A stretch of 30,825 nucleotides of DNA, taken from a virus. Position numbers and translations under genes: made by a program. The stretch lies in IMG/VR virus record IMGVR_UViG_3300043448_000052, positions 1 through 30,825 of that record, one strand, 5' to 3'. Positions 16,767 through 24,106 of the stretch are shown piece by piece (within the stretch, counting starts at the first letter, position 1; the number at the start of each line of letters is the position of its first letter). A model generated the notes under the pieces. The model had not been told where the DNA came from. It ran no database searches and saw nothing but the letters and a program-made list of their open reading frames with translations.

Positions 16767-17963
16767 TCAACTAAACTTGACGTTAGCTGTTGTTAGTGCA
16801 ACCTTACCCAAGTAGTCTTGAGCATTACCAAGAGAGCTTGCTGTATTTGTTAGTTCTACATAACCATAACGTGTCATAAAGCTTACGACTGGTTCAAATG
16901 TAGCTGGATCTAACACAACACCACTGCTCATCAATGGAATGTATGGGCAGTAGAATGCAGCAGCATCACTTTCACTTGTACCTTTGTAACCAACTAGAAT
17001 ATCACTTTGGTCACTGGCATATGTGTTTACATAAATCTTCATTGCGCTGTTTAGTGTACCAACCATCTTTGTATTGGTTGGAGCTTCGAATGTACCTTCT
17101 GTAGTACGTGCGAATGCACTAGTTGTAGCACTTTGTAGGATTGTTAAAGCAAATGGACTTACAACTGCCCAGTTAGCAGCACCACGACGTGTGCGTTGAG
17201 CAATGATGTTAGCAACACGGTTGATTAGAACTGCTAGAGCAGCATGTTCATCACCAACGAATGTAGCTGTACCACTTACAGTAGCTTGATTAAATGTTTC
17301 CTGTGGGCTACCAGCTAGATTATGTAAACTGATTAGAATTTCCTGATCAATTTCAGCTGTAATTTCTTGAGCTAGAGCAGCCATGATCTCAGCTTCTACA
17401 TCAATACCATGCTGTGCTTGCATGTCTTGTGCAGCCTCAAATGTCCAGCGAGCGCTTAACTTACGAGTTTTCGCTTCAACTGTTTGCTTGAGGATCTGAA
17501 TGCTCATTTTACGACCAGGTACACCTTCCATTGTAGCTGTACTAGCAGCCTTGCCTGTACTAGCACCTGAGTACTGTTCAGCAATCTTAAATGGACTTAG
17601 TGCTTCTTCACCAGCAGTTGCTCCAACATTAGGAGTTCCATCTGGATAGTTCGCACCAGCTGCTACAGTGTCAGCATAACGAACACGTAGAGTATGGATT
17701 TGACCAACTGGTCCAGTTAGTGGTTGTACACCAACCAACTCGTTAGCAATAACGGTTGGCATAACACGACGGATCACTGGAAGGATCACGCGGTTTAAAG
17801 TTGCGACGTTGCCAGCAGAAGTAGTACCAGCGGAAGCACTTTCTGCGAGATACTTACGAGTATTCTCTAGAGTTACACCCATCACTGATCTTTTTGTGCC
17901 TTGGAGGCCTTCGAGTAGAGCCTCTTTTGTCTCCTGCCAACGGTTTGTTAGTAGTTCAGACAT
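16767..17963 (-). CDS. gp23: Major capsid protein (gp23-like)
   Basis: The 398-aa protein builds the head lattice. Recognisable features of the gp23 family are the N-terminal acidic helix, NVATLNRVILPVIRRVMPTV (52-71), ANELVGVQPLTGPVGQIHTL, RKLSARWTFEAAQDMQAQHG and the late FEPVVSFMTRYGYVELTN. T4 gp23 is 521 aa, so this is a short form; the residues missing probably fall in loops and the insertion domain. A prohead-protease site of the type (L/I)-x-E fits L39-A40-E41, just before a Ser/Ala/Gly/Thr-rich stretch, which would leave about 357 aa in the mature capsid. AAGGAG lies 6 nt before the ATG. It is directly downstream of gp22 and is followed by a strong terminator, as expected for the most highly made virion protein. 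Confidence 0.97.
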   Translation of the reverse strand: MSELLTNRWQETKEALLEGLQGTKRSVMGVTLENTRKYLAESASAGTTSAGNVATLNRVILPVIRRVMPTVIANELVGVQPLTGPVGQIHTLRVRYADTVAAGANYPDGTPNVGATAGEEALSPFKIAEQYSGASTGKAASTATMEGVPGRKMSIQILKQTVEAKTRKLSARWTFEAAQDMQAQHGIDVEAEIMAALAQEITAEIDQEILISLHNLAGSPQETFNQATVSGTATFVGDEHAALAVLINRVANIIAQRTRRGAANWAVVSPFALTILQSATTSAFARTTEGTFEAPTNTKMVGTLNSAMKIYVNTYASDQSDILVGYKGTSESDAAAFYCPYIPLMSSGVVLDPATFEPVVSFMTRYGYVELTNTASSLGNAQDYLGKVALTTANVKFS

Positions 17964-17973
17964 TTCTTTCTCC

Positions 17974-19074
17974 TTAATTAAGTCCAGCTAGGCGACGGAT
18001 ATCAACGATGTTACTATCGGGTTCGCTGCTGTTTGTCTTTGTTGTGGTAACCTTGTTACCTGTAATTTCTTTTGCCTCTACAAGTGCCTGTCTTTTCTTG
18101 GTTGTACCAGTACTACCTTCTATAATAGTTGGTAGATACTTATTAAAACTTTCTGTTAGTCGTGTTGTTTGAACGCTCTCTAAAAGTTCACTCATAATTC
18201 CCTTTTGTTCAGCGTTCAATGGAGCAAGCAGTTCACTCATAACTTCTTTACGCTTGGCTGCTTCTTTTAGACGACGAATTTCCATTTCTTTGCTTTCTAT
18301 GACTCTCTGTGCCTTCACTGCTACTGTATTAGCCATCGTAATAGCGGAGTCTTTCTTGTTTATAACCTTGAGCAATTTACTTGTTTCTGATTTCTCATTT
18401 AAGTAACTATTCTGGTATTCGTTGCTAAATGCTTCAAATATCTTACGACCAAAGTCTGCTCTGCGGGCTGCTTCAATGTCTTCTTTTAGTTGTACAAGTT
18501 CATTGTTTAAACTCTTTACTACAACTTGTTCCACCATTACTGCGGCACGCTTGACAAATTCTTTCTTCATCTTACCTAGCTGTTGACGACCTTCTTTAAT
18601 TAACTTAACCTTGGTGTTAGCTAGATCCTTCTTATCTGCATAAAATTCTGCAATTTCATTAGCGAGAGCTTCTACCACAAATTCTTCAAGTTTGAAAAAT
18701 TTATTGGCCATAGACTTTTGGTCTTCGTGTAGCTCTTTGACTTCTTGAGCAAGAGTACGTGTAATAAATTCTTTGAACACTGCACTATCATGCTTCATCT
18801 TTAGAGCATACTTGGCTTTGGCTTCAGCTAATTGTTTACGATCTTCTGCGAACTCAACAATTTCAGGTGCTAATTGATCTGCTACCATTCTGTCAATGGC
18901 TTCAATCATAACATTACGATCATGCTCATATTTTTGAGCAAATTCTTCTCTTAGTTGTTGTGTTACTTGTTCGCGATTTTCGGCTACACGGGCTTCCCAT
19001 GCTTCCTCAATTTGAGTTCGAATGTCTTCGCTAATCACATTGTTTTCAAATAAGCTTTTTAAAACATCCAACAT
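17974..19074 (-). CDS. gp22: Prohead core scaffolding protein (gp22-like)
   Basis: A 366-aa, highly charged, almost entirely helical protein with long heptad-like stretches (about residues 20-290), as in T4 gp22, the main scaffold around which gp23 assembles and which gp21 later degrades. The run EDIRTQIEEAWEARVAENRE near the start and the C-terminal NIVDIRRLAGLN are typical of the family in T4-like phages. Several L-x-E or I-x-E triplets could be protease sites. GAGGAG precedes the preceding-gene junction and AAGGAG the next; this gene lies 15 nt after gp21 and 10 nt before gp23, so gp21-22-23 form one unit. Confidence 0.93.
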   Translation of the reverse strand: MLDVLKSLFENNVISEDIRTQIEEAWEARVAENREQVTQQLREEFAQKYEHDRNVMIEAIDRMVADQLAPEIVEFAEDRKQLAEAKAKYALKMKHDSAVFKEFITRTLAQEVKELHEDQKSMANKFFKLEEFVVEALANEIAEFYADKKDLANTKVKLIKEGRQQLGKMKKEFVKRAAVMVEQVVVKSLNNELVQLKEDIEAARRADFGRKIFEAFSNEYQNSYLNEKSETSKLLKVINKKDSAITMANTVAVKAQRVIESKEMEIRRLKEAAKRKEVMSELLAPLNAEQKGIMSELLESVQTTRLTESFNKYLPTIIEGSTGTTKKRQALVEAKEITGNKVTTTKTNSSEPDSNIVDIRRLAGLN

Positions 19075-19089
19075 GTGATTCTCCTCTTG

Positions 19090-19716
19090 TTATCGGAGCT
19101 TGCCTATTACTGCTAATAGGCTCTCTTTAATGTACTTCTGTGCCTTGGCATCTTTCTTCACTTCCTCCGCTATGCGTAAGGCTCTATAACCACCACGATT
19201 ATTCATCAAGTGTTCATAGATTGGTGTCGGATAAGCGCCTGGGGCACTGGGTTGAGCTACCACATCCACTGTGATAATCTCAAAATCACTGACCTTGCCA
19301 GTACCATCGCCACTGACATTGCCGGATCCTCTACTGCTTACTCCCAACTTTACTCCACTTTCTAACATAGTTCTCACTAGGTTACCCATGGGTGTTGGCA
19401 GTATCTTAAACTTGCCATAACCATTTGGACCGTCCATCCACATTTCTGTAATCATATGACTGACACGATCCAAATTGATCTTTAGGTCATCTGGATGATC
19501 TACTTCACCGAGAACGCTGTACCCTCCCGAAATTTGATCGTTCAAGGTTTTGACAGCTCTTTCTATCTCTTCGACAGGATATATTCTCTGGTTGGCATTT
19601 TTAATACCTCCCTGAATACAAATACCTTTCATATAAAGGTCTTTACCGTTCTCTCCTTGACTTTCGATCACGACACGTGCCTGATCGAAACTCAAGTTTT
19701 CTCGTAAGTAGCTCAT
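19090..19716 (-). CDS. gp21: Prohead maturation protease (gp21-like)
   Basis: The 208-aa product belongs to the T4 gp21 serine protease family, which cleaves scaffold, core and capsid proteins in the prohead. Seen here: KGICIQGGIKNANQRIYP (30-47), GEVDHP with the likely catalytic His74, and GVKLGVSSRG (121-130) with the likely catalytic Ser127 or Ser128, followed by DFEIITVDVVAQPSAPGA (144-161), a signature end of the catalytic domain. The length agrees with T4 gp21 (212 aa). The Shine-Dalgarno sequence is weak; the gene begins 10 nt after the acidic core gene and may depend on it for translation. A possible internal start that would give a processed form was not analysed. Confidence 0.95.
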   Translation of the reverse strand: MSYLRENLSFDQARVVIESQGENGKDLYMKGICIQGGIKNANQRIYPVEEIERAVKTLNDQISGGYSVLGEVDHPDDLKINLDRVSHMITEMWMDGPNGYGKFKILPTPMGNLVRTMLESGVKLGVSSRGSGNVSGDGTGKVSDFEIITVDVVAQPSAPGAYPTPIYEHLMNNRGGYRALRIAEEVKKDAKAQKYIKESLLAVIGKLR

Positions 19717-19726
19717 CTATCTGTGT

Positions 19727-20836
19727 TTACTTGGCTCTACCTGGTGCGCCATTTAGTGGACTCTTGGTGTTTACACCGCCTACTTGACCTGCTGCGCCGC
19801 CTGTTCCTGCTCCCCAAGCTTTACCTTCTGCTTCACCTTTCTTCTCGGCTCCGTGTCCAGGCTCTTTCTTCTTGAACGCTTTCTTACCTGCGTCTGTTTT
19901 ACCTGGACGATTATGAATCTCGCCTAGACCACTGGTTAAATCTTGTGGTGTTTGGTTAAAGACTCCGTTACCTTGAATCTTACGGCCAGCACCTACTTCA
20001 ACTGGGGCTGCGCCATTACGATTACCTAGAATATTTTCTGATGTGCCACCCATTCTGTTTGGCTTGGCAATTGGACTTTTAGTGTTTACACCATCGTCAC
20101 CCATCTTACCCCAAGTATTATAATTACCACCACCTACTTTTTCTACATATTCACGGATAAAATCTTCATCTGTCTTTTCATCATCTGAATCTTCGTCATC
20201 CTCATCTTTCTCTTCCATGGCAGCACGGTCTCTTGTATCCTGTTTGATATTAGGATGTTGACCTGGTCTTACTGGTGTTGCACCACCTTGCTGAGTAGGT
20301 TGAACAATTAAGTTTTCCTTTTCAGGATCTTCATCATCACCCATGTCGCCCATGTCATCATCACCCATGTCGCCCATGTCGCCACCTTCTTCTCCGCCAC
20401 CTAATTGTGCTTCAAATTCATCTCTAATAGCATCTAATTCTGCTTCTAGGTCATCTAAACGGTCAGCAAGCTCATCTTCGCCGCCACCGCCCATATCCAT
20501 GTCCATCTCATCACCACCCATGTCATCTAGGCCACCCATGTCGTCACCTTCATCATCGGCACCAACATCACCTAACATGTCATCTGAGGCATCTCCACCA
20601 AAGGCTTCTTCTTCAGGCTGGGGCATCATGCCCATCATTTCTTCTACATCTTCATCATCGCCATCCATACCTTCTTCTTGGCTTTCTTCCTCTTCCTCGA
20701 AGTCTTCGGCTAATAAATTCTCGTAAATTTCGCGGCTCTTGGCCACGACTATATCATGAAACAATTCTCGTGCTTTAGCTTCCTCATCGTTAATAAGGTA
20801 CTCAAGCATCTGTTCGAACTTTGAACGATCTCCCAT
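19727..20836 (-). CDS. Acidic prohead core/internal protein (gp67/gp68-like position)
   Basis: The 369-aa protein sits between gp20 and gp21, the place of the T4 core genes 67 and 68. Residues 1-45 form an amphipathic helix-rich domain (FEQMLEYLINDEEAKARELF, then KSREIYENLLAEDF), like prohead-core proteins of T4-like phages. About residues 46-185 are extremely acidic and of low complexity, with repeated DMGD and GGDEMD units and a short coiled-coil (ADRLDDLEAELDAIRDEF). The C-terminal 130 residues are basic, Gly/Asn/Lys-rich, with the motif VNTKSP twice (about 252 and 354). AGGAGA precedes the ATG. It is larger than T4 gp67 or gp68 (80 and 141 aa). Identity as core protein is inferred from position, charge and N-terminus. 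Confidence 0.8.
   Translation of the reverse strand: MGDRSKFEQMLEYLINDEEAKARELFHDIVVAKSREIYENLLAEDFEEEEESQEEGMDGDDEDVEEMMGMMPQPEEEAFGGDASDDMLGDVGADDEGDDMGGLDDMGGDEMDMDMGGGGEDELADRLDDLEAELDAIRDEFEAQLGGGEEGGDMGDMGDDDMGDMGDDEDPEKENLIVQPTQQGGATPVRPGQHPNIKQDTRDRAAMEEKDEDDEDSDDEKTDEDFIREYVEKVGGGNYNTWGKMGDDGVNTKSPIAKPNRMGGTSENILGNRNGAAPVEVGAGRKIQGNGVFNQTPQDLTSGLGEIHNRPGKTDAGKKAFKKKEPGHGAEKKGEAEGKAWGAGTGGAAGQVGGVNTKSPLNGAPGRAK
20335..20720 (-). repeat. Low-complexity acidic repeat tract
   Basis: Within the core-protein gene, short imperfect tandem repeats of CCCATGTCGCCCATGTCATC type encode runs of Asp, Gly, Glu and Met (GDMGDMGDDDMGDMGDD). The repetitive DNA makes this part prone to slippage and length change. 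Confidence 0.8.
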
Positions 20837-20870
20837 TTTGTTCTCCTATAGGTAATGAGCTGTCAAGTAT

Positions 20871-20878
20871 TATTTACA
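20871..20878 (-). promoter_or_regulatory. Late-promoter-like site TGTAAATA
   Basis: Minus-strand TTATATGTAAATAATAC lies 34 nt before the acidic core-protein gene, in a 77-nt gap behind the accessory pair. It would give the core-21-22-23 block its own late start. Assigned by similarity to TATAAATA and position. Confidence 0.45.
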
Positions 20879-20913
20879 TATAACTAAAAAAAACGGTGTC
20901 TTATAGGCTAAAA

Positions 20914-21501
20914 TCAACGGATTTTTTTCCATTCTGACATTATTTTTCTAAAATCTTCGTATAGTATTTGGTTATAGTTATCATATGACCATTTGGTGTC
21001 GAAAAAATTTGGTACAGTAACTCTTGTATATTGTATTTTAGGATTACTTTTTATTACTGTTTCTGTCTGCTTTAACCAATTTCCATAGTAAGTAGACTTA
21101 TCATTTTTACTTTTATAGTTAAAAGTGTCAGCATATACATTGTTTAATTTGCCATTTAATCCTTCAAAATCAAATCCAAAAATAAAAATATGCTCTGATT
21201 CATGTTGGCTAGCTAAATTCAATGCTGTAGGACCACTACTCCAACCTACATTTGGATCTATAAAATGAAAATTTTTATAATCTTTTTTATAGATATTATT
21301 GTAAGTATACACTTCATTAAGCAGTTGATATCCTGTTTGATTTATTTCATCAACCATTTTTCTATCAACTGCTATAAGGAAATCTGGCTTAAACTCTCTG
21401 TATACAGCATTACAGGCATAGATTAAGCCATATGGTCTAACTTCATTAAAATCTATGTTTAATCGTGTTCTGCCATTGCCGAACACAAAATTTCTTCTCA
21501 T
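20914..21501 (-). CDS. Possible glycosyltransferase-fold protein (DUF115/GT42-like motifs)
   Basis: The 195-aa protein has FVFGNGRTRLNIDF at residues 5-18, LIYACNAVYREFKPDFLIAV at 26-45 and IFIFGFDFEG at 105-114. The order GNG-x-(S/T)R, then C-N-x-x-Y, then a hydrophobic strand and G-(F/I)-D recalls the DUF115/MptE and family-42 sialyltransferase fold, which binds an activated sugar or a related nucleotide. That is resemblance only; no catalytic residue can be fixed here. It overlaps the methyltransferase by four bases (ATGA), has no Shine-Dalgarno sequence of its own and is probably coupled to it. The pair is an insertion between head genes and is AT-rich, so acquisition by transfer is plausible. 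Confidence 0.5.
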   Translation of the reverse strand: MRRNFVFGNGRTRLNIDFNEVRPYGLIYACNAVYREFKPDFLIAVDRKMVDEINQTGYQLLNEVYTYNNIYKKDYKNFHFIDPNVGWSSGPTALNLASQHESEHIFIFGFDFEGLNGKLNNVYADTFNYKSKNDKSTYYGNWLKQTETVIKSNPKIQYTRVTVPNFFDTKWSYDNYNQILYEDFRKIMSEWKKIR

Positions 21502-22103
21502 AATGGTTTACGACGACACATCCAAGCTACACTTTGAAACTCATCACGCATGTAATCTTCTAATTTATTACGATCTATAGTTTCCTGTATATCGGCATCA
21601 GTTATTTCACACCAATTCCAGATACGACGGTGAATAGCTTCTTCAAAATATTCTACATTCCTTACATAATCATGTGCCATAACAAAATCACCTGGCTTTA
21701 AATAATCTGTAAGTAAATTTACTTCCATTTTCTTTAAACCACCGTCACATAACAATACAGTAGTTCCAGGACGCTGTAAATGTCCTACTATCTCATCTTT
21801 GTTACTATCTCTTAAATGCTGATAATCATCTGTAAAAAGATTACAGATTCTTACTAAAATACCTTCATTACTCAGCATACTATACCATCCTTGTGGATGT
21901 AATTCATAACTGATCATTTGGTATTCATGTCCGACTTCTTTTAAAATTCTATTAAGAGCAAGACTAGTTGCTCCTTGACCTATACCAATTTCTACAACTG
22001 TTGTAGGTTTTACTTCATTAAAAAATTGACGGAACTTATGTTGAAAATTCTTGTGTTGCTGACAGATAAGGCCCTCAATAGGACCATGTTCAAATGGTTG
22101 CAT
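21498..22103 (-). CDS. Class I SAM-dependent methyltransferase
   Basis: The 201-aa product carries the Rossmann methyltransferase motifs in order: VVEIGIGQGATSLAL (36-50, SAM-binding loop), YELHP (66-70, acidic residue at the end of strand 2), TVLLCDGG (115-122) and a later GDFVMAHDY (138-146). The DGG and the AHDY pattern are like the small-molecule and sugar O-methyltransferases of the cephalosporin-hydroxylase/TylF-like group (Methyltransf_24 type), which often use a metal at these Asp residues. The target is unknown; being fused in one unit with a possible sugar-transfer protein suggests a glycan or a nucleotide-sugar product. AAAGGA precedes the ATG. It follows the small 80-aa gene after 19 nt. 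Confidence 0.8.
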   Translation of the reverse strand: MQPFEHGPIEGLICQQHKNFQHKFRQFFNEVKPTTVVEIGIGQGATSLALNRILKEVGHEYQMISYELHPQGWYSMLSNEGILVRICNLFTDDYQHLRDSNKDEIVGHLQRPGTTVLLCDGGLKKMEVNLLTDYLKPGDFVMAHDYVRNVEYFEEAIHRRIWNWCEITDADIQETIDRNKLEDYMRDEFQSVAWMCRRKPL

Positions 22104-22122
22104 AATTATCCTTTATAAATGT

Positions 22123-22365
22123 TTAAGCGGCAGGCTGTGCAGGCTCAGTGCCATACATTTTTTGGACGAACTCTAATTCTTCTTCCATTTCTAAAATGTG
22201 TGATTCCGATGCCTTACGTAAATCATTTATCTGTCTTAAGGTTAGTCTGGTTTTTCTTGTGTCACTACGCTGTAATTCTTCAAGATCTCGTGACGAGTCA
22301 AACCTAAAATCATTAGAAATTTTTTGAGTCTCAGGATTAAGATAGAATAGTTCTCGAAGAATCAT
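22123..22365 (-). CDS. Conserved small protein downstream of gp20
   Basis: The 80-aa protein has TRKTRLTLRQINDLRKASES at about residues 35-54 and ends EELEFVQKMYGTEPAQPAA. I recall similar short proteins in the same place, right after the portal gene, in T4-like marine phages; none has a function known to me. It is highly charged, helical and lacks cysteines, as would suit an assembly factor or portal-associated protein. No clear Shine-Dalgarno sequence; it starts 10 nt after the gp20 stop, so coupling is likely. TAATAAATA at 22370-22378 resembles a late promoter but lies too near the ATG to leave a leader. Confidence 0.7.
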   Translation of the reverse strand: MILRELFYLNPETQKISNDFRFDSSRDLEELQRSDTRKTRLTLRQINDLRKASESHILEMEEELEFVQKMYGTEPAQPAA

Positions 22366-22375
22366 AGTGTATTTA

Positions 22376-24097
22376 TTACATTGGTGGTGGGGCTACTGGG
22401 CTGGCCATTCCTGTTTCTGGGGCTATTCCGCCAGGCATACCTACTGCCATGTCTTCTGGTGCTGCTGTATCACTGGCCATCTCCAAGTCACTGTCAATGC
22501 CTGCAGCACTGAGTCCTGCTCCACGTAGTTCACCACTGGCATCTGTTCCTGTAATAGGTGCCATGCCCTTCTCTTGACGCCATAGATTTTCGTTTTCTGC
22601 CATCTCTTCTTCGCTTAATCCTAGGAATCTCTTTAAAGCAAAACGCTTACTGATATAGGGAACTGCCTGTATAGTATTAAAGGTGTTGATACGCTGTCCA
22701 TCCATCTCACTTTGACGATAACTAGCAAAATTAAGAGGAGCTTGAAATTTTATTTCAAATAAACTTGTATCTATGTTTACACCTCTACTATACAAAAAAC
22801 GCTTAAATTCTTCATCAAATACACTGGTCAAAAGGTTTTGTAACCTCATGCAATAATTATTAAAACGTAGTTCTTGAATGTATGCTGTACCTACACGACC
22901 ATCGTTATATTGTTGCTGTCCATCATCTGGACCACTAGGCAAGTAACTACTTGGAATACGCAATGCCCTAAACAACTTGTTGGTAAAATATCTTAAATCA
23001 TCAATTTCGCCAAGATTTGTACCACCTGCCAGTGTTTCTACCTTACTGCCTCTGCCACCTTCAGTCTGTGGGAAGAAGTAATCTTCACCAATGCTCAAAG
23101 GATTGTAGGCGCTGTCAATAATGTTCATACCGCCGCCATTCTGACTTGGTATGCGACGTTGATGTATTTCATTTTTTACACGTTCAACAAAGCTCATAGC
23201 CATATGACTGGGCATATTTCCCACATCAATATAAAAAATTCTACGTTCTGGAGCACGTTGTATACGATAGATTAAAATAGCATCTTCAAGTAATTCTTTT
23301 TGTTTGTACACTTTAAAAACTTGTTCAAGTAAGCTAGTGCCAAATGGATAATTATTATCTAGTCCTTCACTTAAACTCAAATGTACTACATGAGCGGCGT
23401 CAATTGCAACTTCATTTTCATTTAAACTAAAGCGATCACCATACTGTGTAGGATAAGCACCTGTAGCTCCTCTGCTAAGTCCGCCACCAGCTATATAATT
23501 ACTGCCACGATTGTTTGTCTGCTGTGGACTGTTTTGTATCTGAGTAGCTACAAGATTTTTAAAATTAGGATTAAGGTCACGTATAACATATTGTTCTGGT
23601 TTCTTTCCATCACTTTCATTGACTATTATCTTAGTCATCTTACTAGGATCAATAAAAAACCATTTTTGTGTTTCAGGATCACGAATAAAAAAACTGTCAC
23701 CAAATTTAAAAGTATTTCGTACCATTCTAAAAAATCTAGTGTCAAATTGTTGTAGTTTAAACCATTGCTGTAGGTATTCACGTAGCACACGAATTTCACT
23801 ATTTGTAGCACGATCTTTAAAACTTAGACTAAATGTTGTATTATTTTCTTTATTTTTTTGTGTACAAAATTCTGCTAAAATATCTAGCGCAGCATTAACT
23901 TCTGGATCCATATCCATAGTATCATACTGCATGTATCTTTCAATACGATTAGGAGTACCAACATAGATATCAGGTAAAAAACTGCTATAATTACTGCGTG
24001 CTGGTCCTGGTCTATTTCCGCTATTGAATCCAGAAATAGGACTGAAAGCATTTTGATTGCTAGTATCTACAGGGTTAAAATATCTACGCCAACTCAT
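22376..24097 (-). CDS. gp20: Portal vertex protein (gp20-like)
   Basis: The 573-aa protein is the T4-type portal, the twelve-fold ring at the head vertex through which DNA is packed and to which the tail joins. Family features seen: the N-terminal SFLPDIYVGTPNRIERYMQY (39-58), the MDMDPEVNAALDILAEFCTQ helix (61-80), DPSKMTKIIVNE, the RAPERRIFYIDVGNMPSHMA stem segment (about 279-298), and RYFTNKLFRALRIPSSYLP in the crown part. The length is close to T4 gp20 (524 aa); the last 60 residues form a Gly/Ala/Pro/Met-rich tail. AAGG precedes the ATG. It lies 9 nt after the stop of the 1403-aa gene. Confidence 0.97.
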   Translation of the reverse strand: MSWRRYFNPVDTSNQNAFSPISGFNSGNRPGPARSNYSSFLPDIYVGTPNRIERYMQYDTMDMDPEVNAALDILAEFCTQKNKENNTTFSLSFKDRATNSEIRVLREYLQQWFKLQQFDTRFFRMVRNTFKFGDSFFIRDPETQKWFFIDPSKMTKIIVNESDGKKPEQYVIRDLNPNFKNLVATQIQNSPQQTNNRGSNYIAGGGLSRGATGAYPTQYGDRFSLNENEVAIDAAHVVHLSLSEGLDNNYPFGTSLLEQVFKVYKQKELLEDAILIYRIQRAPERRIFYIDVGNMPSHMAMSFVERVKNEIHQRRIPSQNGGGMNIIDSAYNPLSIGEDYFFPQTEGGRGSKVETLAGGTNLGEIDDLRYFTNKLFRALRIPSSYLPSGPDDGQQQYNDGRVGTAYIQELRFNNYCMRLQNLLTSVFDEEFKRFLYSRGVNIDTSLFEIKFQAPLNFASYRQSEMDGQRINTFNTIQAVPYISKRFALKRFLGLSEEEMAENENLWRQEKGMAPITGTDASGELRGAGLSAAGIDSDLEMASDTAAPEDMAVGMPGGIAPETGMASPVAPPPM

Positions 24098-24106
24098 ATG
24101 TGTGCC

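Noticed and set aside
20343-20726. Plus-strand ORF rich in Ser, Pro and Met opposite the acidic core gene
   Set aside because: It is the antisense reading of the Asp/Gly/Met codon repeats; no ribosome site, and the minus-strand gene fits its neighbours.
22370-22378. TAATAAATA resembling a late promoter
   Set aside because: It overlaps the gp20 stop and lies 5 nt from the next ATG, leaving no room for a leader.
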